Source: JBOFSQ01 sp051651625
GTDB lineage: Bacteria; Planctomycetota; Planctomycetia; Pirellulales; Thermoguttaceae
Direction: 5' to 3'
Assembly: GCA_051651625.1 (NCBI GenBank)
Contig: JBOFSQ010000062.1
Span: 1-41,065, forward strand
DNA: 41,065 bases
How positions within the stretch are numbered: position 1 is the stretch's first letter; the number at the start of each line of letters is the position of its first letter. The notes beneath the pieces are model-generated. The model was not told the origin of the DNA and made no database searches. It was given only the letters and a program-made list of their open reading frames with translations. The position numbers were made by a program, and so were the translations under genes. This document shows positions 16,235 through 25,538 of the stretch, piece after piece.

Positions 16235-18424
16235 ATGTCTACACCACAGCTTTCACATTGTCGCAACATTGGTATTTCGGCACACATCGATTCAGGCAAA
16301 ACAACGCTCAGCGAGCGGATACTGTTCTACACGGGGCGTTCGCACCGGATGGGCGAAGTTCACGACGGTGCCGCGACGATGGACCACATGGAACTCGAAC
16401 AAGAACGCGGTATCACAATCACGTCCGCTGCGACGAACGTACAGTGGGGCGACTACGCGATCAATCTGATCGATACGCCCGGACACGTCGATTTCACGGT
16501 TGAAGTCGAACGGTCGCTTCGCGTTCTCGACGCGGCTGTTCTAGTCCTTTGCAGCGTCGGCGGCGTTCAAGCGCAGTCGATCACCATCGACCGCCAGATG
16601 AAACGTTACGGCGTACCGCGTCTCGCACTCGTTAACAAAATGGACCGTACCGGTGCGAATCCCGACCGCGTCGTCGCGCAGCTCCGCGAAAAGTTGCAAT
16701 GCGAAGCGGTACTGATGCAGATGCCTATCGGAAAAGAACAAGACTTTGAAGGCGTCATCGATCTAGTCAAACGCGAAGCGTATTATTTCGACGGAAGTCA
16801 AGGCGAAAAGGTTCGCGTGGAGGCGATCCCCGACGGACTCGTCGAAGAGGTGGAACGGCGACGCACGCACCTGCTCGAAGTGCTGTCGCTCTTCAGCGAT
16901 GCGTTGATGGAAATACTTCTCGAAGACCGCGAACCGACCGAGGAGATGATTCACAGCGTTGTTCGTGACGCGGTTTGGGCACAGCAGCTCACGCCGGTTT
17001 TTCTAGCGACGGCATATCGCAACAAAGGCGTGCAACCGCTCCTCGATGCGGTAACTCGTTATCTGCCGTCGCCGCAAGACCGCGCGACGACCGCTTGGCG
17101 ATACGGTGTCGATCACACCGCCGACGACGCGAAGATGATCCTCACGAGCGATGCCACCGCACCGATGGTGGCGATGGCGTTCAAGATCGTCGAAGACCCG
17201 TATGGGACGCTCACGTTCTTGCGCATCTATCAGGGGACGCTCACAAAAGGGGCGACGTATATCAATCAGCGTTCGGGCGAGAAGCAGCGAGTCAGCCGCC
17301 TATTTCGGATGCACGCCGAGGCACGCGAAGAACTCGAAACGGCAACCGCTGGCGACATCGTTGCGGTCATCGGAATCGACTGTCACAGCGGCGACACATT
17401 CGCAACGGACGCAAATTATTGTACGCTCGAATCTATGTTTGTCCCCGAACCGGTGATTCAAATTGCGGTCAAGGCGAAACAGACCAAAGACGCCGACCGG
17501 CTCAGCAAGGCACTCTACCGTTTTCGCAAAGAAGACCCGACACTCGCAATTATGACCGACCCCGAAAGCGGCGAAACGCTAATGGCCGGAATGGGCGAGT
17601 TACATCTCGAAATCTACGTCGAACGGATTCGACGTGAATACAAAGTTGAAGTTGAAACGTCGCCGCCGAAAGTTAATTATCGTGAGGCTCCAACAGTTGC
17701 GGTTGATTTCGACATCAAACACAAGAAACAGTCGGGCGGAAGCGGGCAGTACGCACACATCGTTGGTCGGATGGAGCCGCTTGAAGATGTTCGTCAGCGA
17801 ATGTTGCAAGAGGCCGAATCGCCAACACAAGGCAAACGTATCACAAAATCGGAGGCGGTGAAGCGGCAAGAGTTGCTCAAAGAATTGCAGGCGAGTGAGA
17901 CGTTTGTCTTTGAGGACAGAATCACTGGCGGATCGATTCCAGCGGGTTACATCCCTGCTATTGAGAAGGGGTTTGCGGCGTCGCTTGAGAAGGGGCCGGT
18001 CGCGGGGTTCCCGATTTTGGGACTGTTCGTGCAGATAAGCGACGGGTCGTTTCACTCGGTCGATAGTAGCGATATGGCGTTTCGTATCTGTGCGCAGACG
18101 GCACTCCGCGAGATGTTTCCGCAGATGCGTCCGGCACTTCTCGAGCCGGTGATGAAGATAGAGATCGAGTGTCCGAGTCAGTTTCAGGGGAACGTTGTCG
18201 GCGACCTTAACCAGCGTCGCGGAATTGTCAACGTCACCGAGACGCTCGGCGCGGTGACACGAATTGATGGTGAAATCCCGCTTGCGGAGGCGTTCGGTTA
18301 TTCGACATCGCTCCGCAGCATGACGCAGGGTCAAGGGACGTTCTCGATGGAGTTCGCGCGTTACAAACGAGTCCCCGCCGCAACGCAAGAACAGATCATC
18401 AAAGAACGCAAAGCGGCAAAGTGA
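16235..18424 (+). CDS. fusA: Translation elongation factor G, spd/mitochondrial EF-G1-like
   Basis: GTPase that drives ribosomal translocation. It has 729 residues against about 700 usually. The G motifs are intact: AHIDSGKT (16-23), TITS switch I (61-64), DTPGH (80-84) and NKMD (134-137). Domain IV (from EAPTVAVDFDIKHKKQSGG) has an insertion of about 30 residues, in the LQEAESPTQGKRITKSEAV area, before VFEDRITGGSIP. Domain V ends normally with LEPVMKIEIECP and SLRSMTQGQGTFSMEFARY. Ser in AHIDSGKT, where classical bacterial EF-G has Ala, is typical of the spd/mitochondrial EF-G1 group, as I recall. The gene stands alone, not in a str operon, so it may be one of several EF-G paralogues. No Shine-Dalgarno sequence precedes the ATG. 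Confidence 0.93.
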   Translation: MSTPQLSHCRNIGISAHIDSGKTTLSERILFYTGRSHRMGEVHDGAATMDHMELEQERGITITSAATNVQWGDYAINLIDTPGHVDFTVEVERSLRVLDAAVLVLCSVGGVQAQSITIDRQMKRYGVPRLALVNKMDRTGANPDRVVAQLREKLQCEAVLMQMPIGKEQDFEGVIDLVKREAYYFDGSQGEKVRVEAIPDGLVEEVERRRTHLLEVLSLFSDALMEILLEDREPTEEMIHSVVRDAVWAQQLTPVFLATAYRNKGVQPLLDAVTRYLPSPQDRATTAWRYGVDHTADDAKMILTSDATAPMVAMAFKIVEDPYGTLTFLRIYQGTLTKGATYINQRSGEKQRVSRLFRMHAEAREELETATAGDIVAVIGIDCHSGDTFATDANYCTLESMFVPEPVIQIAVKAKQTKDADRLSKALYRFRKEDPTLAIMTDPESGETLMAGMGELHLEIYVERIRREYKVEVETSPPKVNYREAPTVAVDFDIKHKKQSGGSGQYAHIVGRMEPLEDVRQRMLQEAESPTQGKRITKSEAVKRQELLKELQASETFVFEDRITGGSIPAGYIPAIEKGFAASLEKGPVAGFPILGLFVQISDGSFHSVDSSDMAFRICAQTALREMFPQMRPALLEPVMKIEIECPSQFQGNVVGDLNQRRGIVNVTETLGAVTRIDGEIPLAEAFGYSTSLRSMTQGQGTFSMEFARYKRVPAATQEQIIKERKAAK

Positions 18425-18437
18425 GTGAGGCCTCAAC

Positions 18438-18475
18438 ATAGGACGTATAGGTCGCGTATGACCTATATGTCCTAT
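18438..18475. terminator. Near-perfect 16-bp hairpin between EF-G and the kinase
   Basis: ATAGGACGTATAGGTC (18438-18453), loop GCGTAT, GACCTATATGTCCTAT (18460-18475): one mismatch in 16. There is no T-run, so it is either a weak terminator, an mRNA-stabilising stem or a repeat element. It lies 13 bases after the EF-G stop and 12 before the kinase start. Confidence 0.55.
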
Positions 18476-18487
18476 TGAATCTACACG

Positions 18488-21193
18488 ATGAGCACAGCAC
18501 TTCCCGACGAAAAACCAGTTGTGTCTCCCGATCTCGCTGCCGTCGAGCTTGACGCCACTGCGCCGCCTGCGGCTGCTGCGCCGACTTCGCCTTATGTTTT
18601 GTCGCGGAAAGATTTGCCGCGTCCGCCACAACAGCAAGGCGGCCCGATCCCGATTGGTACCGAGCTTGGTCACTTCATCGTCGAGCGTTACATCGGCGGT
18701 GGCGGGATGGGGCGAGTCTATCTCGCGCACGACACCGCACTCGACCGCAAAGTTGCGATCAAGGTGCTTCCAAAACAGCGTGCCCACGACCGCGCGACCG
18801 TCGCACGTTTTATGAACGAGGCACGTTCCGCAGCACGGCTCAATCACGAACACATCGCGCAGGTCTATTTCGCACACGAATACCAAGGGACGCCGTACAT
18901 CGCGTTTGAATATGTCGAAGGGACAAACGTCCGCGACATCGTTGATGCTTACGGGACGTTCGCAGTACCGCAAGCGGTAAACTACATCATTCAGATTGCG
19001 CACGCGATTCATCATATCTCGCTGCACGGTGTCGTTCACCGCGATGTCAAACCGTCGAACATTCTGATTACGCCAAACGGTCGCGCAAAGTTAATTGATA
19101 TGGGACTGGCGCGGCTTCTCGATCCGTCGTCGTCGCAGCACGATCTTACCGCCAGCGGTGTAACGCTCGGAACGTTTGACTACATCTCGCCCGAACAGGC
19201 ACGCGACCCGCGAAGTGCCGACATCCGCAGCGACATCTACTCGCTGGGGTGTACGTTTTTCTTCATGCTCACCGGACGCCCGCCGTTTCCAGACGGCACA
19301 GTTCTTCAAAAACTGCTCCAGCACCAAGGCGACGATCCGCCGAGTTTGCACGAGTTTGTCCCCGACATTCCGCCGGAGATCGTTCACGTCGTCCAAAAGA
19401 TGATGGCGAAAGACCCGCGGCAACGATACCAGACGCCACAATTATTGTTGCAAGCACTCGTCCACGCGGCGGAGCTGATTGGGCTTCACCCGTCGGGGCC
19501 GGGGCAATCGGTTTGGGTTACACGCGACAGTCGCCCCGCGCCGCGATGGCACGTCCACTTGCCGTGGTTCGTCCCAGCGACACTACTCGTAATCGCGGCG
19601 GTTGCTATCAACATTTGGGACAGGCAGTTGCCCCTTCGCATACCAGATGTCGTGCCGCCATCGGTCCTACCGACAACGCCAAGCGTTGTCACCGTCCCAG
19701 TTTCGCCGTCCCCTACGCTTCCAGCCGAACCGCTCTACACCGGCGTCAAAACGACTCTGTGGTCGCCGCAAAGTGAACAAAACGGTATACCAAACACGTC
19801 GCGCGCCGCAAACATTGCGATCACACCAAACGTCGGTGGCGGCGTGATTCTATCACCGCTCCAAGCAAAGGTCGCGCTTGCGCCAATCAGTGGCGGCGGT
19901 TTGATCACGCGGTCTTCGTCGTCGCAAAACACTGCGGGAACAATGCCGACGCCGAACGCAGTGTCGTCAACGATCACCGTTGATCCGAAAAACTTCATCG
20001 TCGGTGCGTACAGCACGCTCGCAAGCGCACTCGTCGCCGCCGAGAACAACTCCACAATCGAACTTTGTTTCAGCGGCCCGCTTCGCGTCGAACCGTTCAC
20101 GATTGGCGACAAAAACATTCGGATTGTTGCAGGCACGGTCCCCGCGACAGACGGCGAACGTACCGAGAGTGATACAACTCCGCGACGTTATTCGCCGACA
20201 CTTCAGTTTCAAGGCGGCGACACCAGTGCGCGTGCGATGATTGTGATCCAAGGCGGAAGCCTCACGATTGAAGACGTGGCGATTGAGATGTCGATTTCAT
20301 CGAGTCCGTCGCCTTGGTGGTCGCTGATCGAACTCCTTGGGCGTGCAAACTTTCAGGCCAATCGCTGCGTGATGACGCTGCGAAACACAATGAATCGTCA
20401 CACCGATGTCGCGTTTATTCGCGGGATTTCCAGCGCGGTTTCCGATGCGATGTCGAGTCGTTCCGACGCGAATGGAGTTGCGACAACACCGTCAACGCCG
20501 CCGCCCGTTTCGACGAGTGATGCGCCGTCGGCGTCGATTCAACTTCAAGACAGCGTTGTGCGCGGCGAGGCGACGCTTTTGAGTTGGGAGGTTTGCCGTC
20601 CGGTTAAGTTGGCTGCGAACAACTGTTTCATCGCCACCGAGCCGGTACCGTTTTCGCTGGAGTCGTCGTCGCGTGTATGCCGGCGTGACGAGCCGATAGT
20701 CACAGTTGACTTTCAGTTTGTCACGCTTCTCACGAAAGGGCCGCTGTGGCAACAAGTTCAAACTACATCAACGGCGATACCGCTGACGACGCGGGTACAG
20801 TGCAGCGGTTCGATCTTCGTCTTCCAACAGATGCCGCTCTTCGATTTCTACACATCGCTCGACGCGAACGAAGCGGCGACGTTCTTCCAGTTTGTTGGCG
20901 GACGGCTGCCAAACTTTTTTCAGGGGCTTGAATCGTTCGGACGAGTTCGGACGCACGCGATGGGGAATCCGGTCTACCAAATTTCTTTAGACGAGTGGGG
21001 GCGACGTTCTAACATCGCTCCGCAACTTGACGGCGTGGCATTTGAGTCGGCGTCGTTTTTTGAAGGGAGTTTCAACGCAATCTCGCCGCGTGATCTCACG
21101 CTGAAACAAGATGCCGCAAACCCCGCCCGCCAGATCGACCCCGAAACCCACCGCGACGCTGGCGTCGCCATCAGCAAACTGCCGCCGCTGTGA
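18488..21193 (+). CDS. Membrane Ser/Thr protein kinase with extracytoplasmic beta-helix-like region
   Basis: A 901-residue PknB-type kinase. A Pro/Ala-rich N-terminus (1-60) precedes the kinase domain (about 62-330): GGGGMGRV glycine loop (70-77), K92 in AIKVL, HRDVKPSN (184-191), DMG (204-206) in place of DFG, and SPEQARDPRSADIRSDIYSLG. One membrane helix (about 359-377, WFVPATLLVIAAVAINIW) follows. The roughly 520 residues after it are Pro/Thr/Val-rich, then rich in short beta strands (TIELCFSGPL, NIRIVAG, MIVIQGGSLTIEDVAIEM), suggesting a parallel beta-helix sensor. Catalytic residues are present, so it should be active on cytoplasmic substrates; the signal sensed is unknown. Its last codons (AISKLPPL) are duplicated near 23716, beyond the neighbouring hydrolase. 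It is convergent with that gene, stops 12 bases apart. Confidence 0.9.
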   Translation: MSTALPDEKPVVSPDLAAVELDATAPPAAAAPTSPYVLSRKDLPRPPQQQGGPIPIGTELGHFIVERYIGGGGMGRVYLAHDTALDRKVAIKVLPKQRAHDRATVARFMNEARSAARLNHEHIAQVYFAHEYQGTPYIAFEYVEGTNVRDIVDAYGTFAVPQAVNYIIQIAHAIHHISLHGVVHRDVKPSNILITPNGRAKLIDMGLARLLDPSSSQHDLTASGVTLGTFDYISPEQARDPRSADIRSDIYSLGCTFFFMLTGRPPFPDGTVLQKLLQHQGDDPPSLHEFVPDIPPEIVHVVQKMMAKDPRQRYQTPQLLLQALVHAAELIGLHPSGPGQSVWVTRDSRPAPRWHVHLPWFVPATLLVIAAVAINIWDRQLPLRIPDVVPPSVLPTTPSVVTVPVSPSPTLPAEPLYTGVKTTLWSPQSEQNGIPNTSRAANIAITPNVGGGVILSPLQAKVALAPISGGGLITRSSSSQNTAGTMPTPNAVSSTITVDPKNFIVGAYSTLASALVAAENNSTIELCFSGPLRVEPFTIGDKNIRIVAGTVPATDGERTESDTTPRRYSPTLQFQGGDTSARAMIVIQGGSLTIEDVAIEMSISSSPSPWWSLIELLGRANFQANRCVMTLRNTMNRHTDVAFIRGISSAVSDAMSSRSDANGVATTPSTPPPVSTSDAPSASIQLQDSVVRGEATLLSWEVCRPVKLAANNCFIATEPVPFSLESSSRVCRRDEPIVTVDFQFVTLLTKGPLWQQVQTTSTAIPLTTRVQCSGSIFVFQQMPLFDFYTSLDANEAATFFQFVGGRLPNFFQGLESFGRVRTHAMGNPVYQISLDEWGRRSNIAPQLDGVAFESASFFEGSFNAISPRDLTLKQDAANPARQIDPETHRDAGVAISKLPPL

Positions 21194-21205
21194 TGTTGTA
21201 TGGCG

Positions 21206-23572
21206 TCACTCAATCACATACCACGAGCAACCACCCGCAGGCACCGTCACGGGCAGTTCGATTTCGTAGTGTCGATTGAGCGAGTATTCTTGCGGCTGTT
21301 TCTCTTCACGCTCGGTCACTTTCGCCACGTCTGTAAGTCCCGTGTAATAGAGTGGTACGGTGATGGTGCGCTTCACATCTTTGTCTGTCGGGTTGTAAAG
21401 CATGAGCAGTCCCTTTGTCGGCAACTGCGGATTGACGTGGAGGAAATAATCTATGTCACGTCCATCGGCGCGGCGAAGGTGAATGATGTCGGAGTCGAGA
21501 ATGTCGCGGTACTGGCGATAAAAGGCGACGTAACGTTCGACGACGGCTTTGGTTGTTTCTGTGTCGTAGAGTCGCGGTCCACGATAACACGCCTGAACTC
21601 CAGCACCAAAGTTGTTCGCCAGATGCCGCTCGTAATCGACGAGATTTTCGGATAGCGGTTCCATCGTTGCCGCAGCTCCACCGCCGTGGTACTGCGTCAG
21701 TGGAACAAACATCCACCCCATCGACGAGAGCTTGTTCCAAGTACCGTCGAAGATGTTTTGCCGACCGTGAATGACCTGCTGCGCACGCGGAAGCGACCAG
21801 TTTGTTTCACGGTATCCCATTCCCGTTTTGTTTGTTCCGTTCAGGAAATACCAGTCGGGGACGTTCAGATAAATCCCGCGTCCGCGGCACCAGCGATAGA
21901 AATCGGTGATCGTCTTCCACTGCGTATATTGCGAATCGTCTAACCCGTGATGTCCGGGGTGTGATGTTGAACCGCAGTAGTCGCCCGGATATGAGCCGTC
22001 GTGTTCGAGCATGTGAAAACCGGTTGCCTCATAAAACTTGTAGAGGCGTTCAAAATACTTCTCGCCCCACGCACTCCCGATGCACGGCGAACTTCCGAAT
22101 CTCGCAAAGCCGCCCGGCTTTCCCGTCACCGGATTTACAACGTCGTTCGCCTCGCCTTCGCTGCGTGAACCGAGAAGCGAATACCCGCCCAACTCGATCC
22201 CTTTGTCGTTGGCGTACTGAACCAATCGCGTGATGTACTGAAGATATTCTGGCGAGTCGTTTTCGATGTTGAACCCGCTGCCGAACGTGAGAATGACCAT
22301 CTCAAAACCGACCTCTGCACAATGATCAATAGCGAGTTTAACGGCGTCTTCGTTTACGCTGCTGACGTGCATCAAGATCGGATTTTCCGCCGTCCACGGG
22401 GCGATTAGGCGATACATCCGTCGCTGTGCCAGACCGCATCGCTCACGATCATTCGAGTCGTGAATCAGTTCATAAGTCCACGGTGCTTCAAAGACTTCTG
22501 CTGGTTTGAGAACATAATTGAGCCGTACCAAACCGCTCTTGAGAAGACACGGCGTGATTCGTTCGTAGTTGACTTGCGTTGCAAACTGCGGATCGGGTTC
22601 CCATCGCACGACTTCATTCGCCGACTTCGCATCCATACCGATAAACTCGTACTCTGATTCAACGTGAACCTTTGGAAGTGCTGTTCCCGTTGTCAGTCCG
22701 TTACTGAGAATCGCGTGTGGGACAAATGGCGAAGTTGTTTTGATATTTGCATTGCCCGCGGGCGTCCATGCGTCTGTCAGTTTCATCCGAGACTCAACCG
22801 AGTGTTCACCTTCGACAAATGCGAGAATCTCGGTATCCAAACGGTTGATTGTGATCGGTGTGGCGGCGTTGTGTGTCACCGATACCGTCTTCGCCATCAG
22901 CGGAATGCCGTCGTACATTTCGTAGTAGACGCGAACTTCGAGACTGGCGAGTGCGTCACGGAGCGTTACGATTTCAGGCGAGTCGCCCGACGGAGGATCT
23001 GTCTCTGGGTTCCAACGAAAGACGAGTTCAAGCGAGACTCCCGCTGGCGGATACGGCTGTGCATCGACCGTTTTGGGGAGGTATCGTTTTTTCTTCCACG
23101 CGAACCGTTCTTTGGTCTTTCCGAACTTCCAATCGACCAAACGAAAACCGCCATCGGCTTTGAGAACATCGGAGTCGAGCCACGAGTCGAGGAGAAAGGC
23201 GTAGTTTGGCTGACCAGCGAGACCACCGACGTTGAACGGTTGTTCATTGATGACGAGTGTGGCTTCGGGTTTCACACCGCGCAGGAGCGATTCACCGGTG
23301 ACGATATTGTCGAACCGCACGCACGCACCGTTTGGCTGCGTCCGCCAGACGCGACGTATGAGACCGTTTTGCATAACGATCTCATTGCGTTCTGCATCGA
23401 AAGATAGTTCGGCGGTTTCAGCAATCGGGTGAACGAGCCAGTCCCGCCCACCACTCACCCCGCTGGGCGGGAACGACGCGCAAAGAGCGATGGTTCCTAC
23501 GAAGAATAGGAAAACGCTTGCAACAATACGACAAAATCTCTGCTGGCTGGTCGGACACAACGACTTGCTCAT
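21206..23572 (-). CDS. Secreted alpha-galactosidase-like glycoside hydrolase
   Basis: From ATG 23572 (AGGGA seven bases upstream) the protein has 788 residues and an N-terminal signal segment (RIVASVFLFFVGTIALCASF). The first half is a beta-sandwich (IVMQNGLIRRVWRTQPNGA, VRVYYEMYDGIPLMAKTVSV), as in GH36/GH31-type enzymes. The second half is a probable (beta/alpha)8 barrel with EMVILTFGSGFNIEND, KGIELGGYSLLG, GFHMLEHDGSYPGDYC and GIYLNVPDWYFLNGTNKTGMGY. The Asp of EHDGSYPGD is a nucleophile candidate by analogy with clan GH-D. The C-terminal beta domain ends VTVPAGGCSWYVIE. The substrate is unknown, probably an alpha-linked sugar outside the cytoplasm. The gene is flanked by a short direct repeat (21153-21206 and 23716-23764), which suggests it was inserted. 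Confidence 0.75.
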   Translation of the reverse strand: MSKSLCPTSQQRFCRIVASVFLFFVGTIALCASFPPSGVSGGRDWLVHPIAETAELSFDAERNEIVMQNGLIRRVWRTQPNGACVRFDNIVTGESLLRGVKPEATLVINEQPFNVGGLAGQPNYAFLLDSWLDSDVLKADGGFRLVDWKFGKTKERFAWKKKRYLPKTVDAQPYPPAGVSLELVFRWNPETDPPSGDSPEIVTLRDALASLEVRVYYEMYDGIPLMAKTVSVTHNAATPITINRLDTEILAFVEGEHSVESRMKLTDAWTPAGNANIKTTSPFVPHAILSNGLTTGTALPKVHVESEYEFIGMDAKSANEVVRWEPDPQFATQVNYERITPCLLKSGLVRLNYVLKPAEVFEAPWTYELIHDSNDRERCGLAQRRMYRLIAPWTAENPILMHVSSVNEDAVKLAIDHCAEVGFEMVILTFGSGFNIENDSPEYLQYITRLVQYANDKGIELGGYSLLGSRSEGEANDVVNPVTGKPGGFARFGSSPCIGSAWGEKYFERLYKFYEATGFHMLEHDGSYPGDYCGSTSHPGHHGLDDSQYTQWKTITDFYRWCRGRGIYLNVPDWYFLNGTNKTGMGYRETNWSLPRAQQVIHGRQNIFDGTWNKLSSMGWMFVPLTQYHGGGAAATMEPLSENLVDYERHLANNFGAGVQACYRGPRLYDTETTKAVVERYVAFYRQYRDILDSDIIHLRRADGRDIDYFLHVNPQLPTKGLLMLYNPTDKDVKRTITVPLYYTGLTDVAKVTEREEKQPQEYSLNRHYEIELPVTVPAGGCSWYVIE

Positions 23573-23715
23573 AGACACATCCCTGATTGCTGGAGTTGCT
23601 GATGACTGTACCACTCACACGATACATTCTACAACCTCGCCGCCGATCAACCAGAGGCACCGTTCTAAAACTTCACTTCAAAATCACGCGAACTTCGATG
23701 ATCGTGCGAAGGATA

Positions 23716-23764
23716 GCGACAAGCGTCGCCATCAGTAAACTGCCGCCATTGTGGTGTATGGCGT
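23716..23764 (+). pseudogene. Duplicated remnant of the kinase gene 3' end
   Basis: GCGTCGCCATCAGTAAACTG and the following bases repeat the end of the kinase gene (21153-21206) in the same orientation, with a few substitutions and small gaps. The frame still encodes VAISKLPPL. The two copies bracket the hydrolase gene. Confidence 0.7.
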
Positions 23765-23816
23765 GGACATGGCAAACATTGCCGCTAAAGAAAGTCCACG
23801 CCACGCGGTTTGAGTA

Positions 23817-24302
23817 TCAGTCGCCCTTACCAGACTTTGGACGATCTGATGTGTCTGGAAGTGGCTTATAATCTTTCCCCGGCGGCTCTACGGTGATGTC
23901 GTACTTTGTTGTGCCTTTCACTTCACAGGTCAAACCGCTTCGATCCGCACTAGCAAACTTGGGGTCAATGGCATCGACGAATGGTGTAAACGTCACACCA
24001 TCTTCATCTTTTTGGGCCAAGGAATGATCGCCCGGAACTCTTGCTTCGGTAATGTAAACCTTGTAAGAACCTTCGGGGACTCCATCGCCATCCTTACTCA
24101 TCCCCATGCGAAACTCACCGTTCTTATTGATGCCTCCCGACGCAGATAACGTGCCATTGGTAAAGACAACACGCCCAACGGTTAGCGGCTTACCATCGGA
24201 AAAAGTCACTTTGCCAGAGACTTTTGTACCACTACCGCAACCGAAAAGTGTGACTACTGCCAACAGGACACAACAAACCGAAAATCGAATTGGATTGATC
24301 AT
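23817..24302 (-). CDS. Small lipoprotein with transthyretin-like domain (pair 1)
   Basis: From ATG 24302 (GGAAG seven bases upstream) it has 161 residues. It begins with a lipoprotein signal whose lipobox LFGC puts the lipidated Cys at 22. GTKVSGKVTFSDGKPLTVGRVVF and GEFRMG...GVPEGSYKVYI are the first strands of the carboxypeptidase-regulatory/transthyretin-like beta-sandwich common in planctomycete lipoproteins. The end reads GTTKYDITVEPP, with a polar tail. Function is unknown; it should sit on a membrane facing out of the cytoplasm. It lies 52 bases downstream of the DUF1559 gene at 24355, the same order as the other two pairs, so the two products probably act together. Confidence 0.82.
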   Translation of the reverse strand: MINPIRFSVCCVLLAVVTLFGCGSGTKVSGKVTFSDGKPLTVGRVVFTNGTLSASGGINKNGEFRMGMSKDGDGVPEGSYKVYITEARVPGDHSLAQKDEDGVTFTPFVDAIDPKFASADRSGLTCEVKGTTKYDITVEPPGKDYKPLPDTSDRPKSGKGD

Positions 24303-24354
24303 TGGAAAACTTCCGTTGAAAAGGGGGGTAACTGTTATTGTACTTTGTGTGGCT

Positions 24355-25482
24355 TTATGGCAACGAAACAGATTTTCCATCGTTGACTTCAGCAAGTGCA
24401 ACTAAAACATCTCTCGCGGTGGTTACACTCACCGCTCGGACGGCACCATCACCAACAAGGAAATGGCACACGCCTGAATGCGGTGAACCAAACGAATAGA
24501 GATTGTCACGACGTGGGTACTCAACACCCGCAAAAGCACTGGGACCACGCGCGATAGGTTCCATAGACGCGGAACTCGTATTGGTTGGAAAGATAGGACG
24601 CCCTACATTAAAGGTGCGAGCCGAAAGCTCATCCCCTTTCGAATGTGAGTAAGTGCAATCCCAACTACGCGCCGAGTTAGCACAAACGCCTACACCACCC
24701 GTAGGGATGTGCTTTTCTCCAAAGACAATCTGATTAGAAGTCCCATCTGCCCAGTAGGAGCTGCCGTCACGCGGCAACCAGGAAGCAATGCTATTGTTGC
24801 CAGACCGTTTGCATACACGCAACGGACCCAACTGACGCACAACGTCACGAATGGTCGAACCCGTTAGTGCTGTTGGAGAGGTAAACTCACTCCATCGCTG
24901 CCAGTTCCCTTCCGTAGCTGGTGGAGGAAATGTGGCGAAGTCATACTTGTACCGAATCACTGTCACATAATCTCCAACCGGACCACGTAGGTTATAACCT
25001 GCGTCTTCAACATTGTTCACACCCGATGAGCGGCGAGACGGGCACGCATAGGTCGAAACAGACCCAAAGCCTTTTCGTTGATCTGCACTGAGCGCATTGT
25101 CCCACCAGTTCGGTGCGGTATCGGTTTCCAATTTCCACCACGCATCCGCATTGTCGGTGTTCCAAGCCATTGGGCGAGCGGTTTCGGAGATGATGTCCCA
25201 CAGGGCGGTTCGTTCCATGTACGGGTAGAGAATGGTGAACACCGACGCTCGCCCTGTGCCAACGGAGATCGGTGGCAACCCCTGTTTACTATCGAGGAAG
25301 TTGTGAACCGCAAGCCCCATTTGCTTCAAGTTGTTTGTGCAAGTCATGCGTCTAGCTGCTTCGCGCGCCGCTTGAACTGCGGGGAGAAGAAGTGCAACCA
25401 ACACGCCGATGATTGCAATCACAACCAGAAGCTCAACCAAGGTAAACCCAAAACGTCGCGTCAAACACAATGCGTTCTTCAT
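24355..25482 (-). CDS. DUF1559 prepilin-like surface protein (pair 1, no G-tract)
   Basis: From ATG 25482 (GAGGAG upstream) it has 375 residues. A short leader (MKNALCLTRRF) precedes GFTLVELLVVIAIIGVLVAL, a type IV prepilin/pseudopilin cleavage and membrane segment, and then the planctomycete extension LLPAVQAAREAARRMTCTNN. The DUF1559 domain follows, ending with GSPHSGVCHFLVGDGAVRAVS and the terminal KSVSLP. DUF1559 proteins are a very large planctomycete family of presumed surface pilin-like proteins; their function is unproven. Unlike its two paralogues here, it has no poly-G run and its leader is about 30 residues shorter. It follows the lipoprotein gene of pair 2 closely, so 27349-23817 may be one transcript. 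Confidence 0.92.
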   Translation of the reverse strand: MKNALCLTRRFGFTLVELLVVIAIIGVLVALLLPAVQAAREAARRMTCTNNLKQMGLAVHNFLDSKQGLPPISVGTGRASVFTILYPYMERTALWDIISETARPMAWNTDNADAWWKLETDTAPNWWDNALSADQRKGFGSVSTYACPSRRSSGVNNVEDAGYNLRGPVGDYVTVIRYKYDFATFPPPATEGNWQRWSEFTSPTALTGSTIRDVVRQLGPLRVCKRSGNNSIASWLPRDGSSYWADGTSNQIVFGEKHIPTGGVGVCANSARSWDCTYSHSKGDELSARTFNVGRPIFPTNTSSASMEPIARGPSAFAGVEYPRRDNLYSFGSPHSGVCHFLVGDGAVRAVSVTTARDVLVALAEVNDGKSVSLP

Positions 25483-25538
25483 GATTTTTCTCCTCACAAA
25501 AAGATGGCGTTGAAAATTCCCCCTAAAGACAAATTCAT

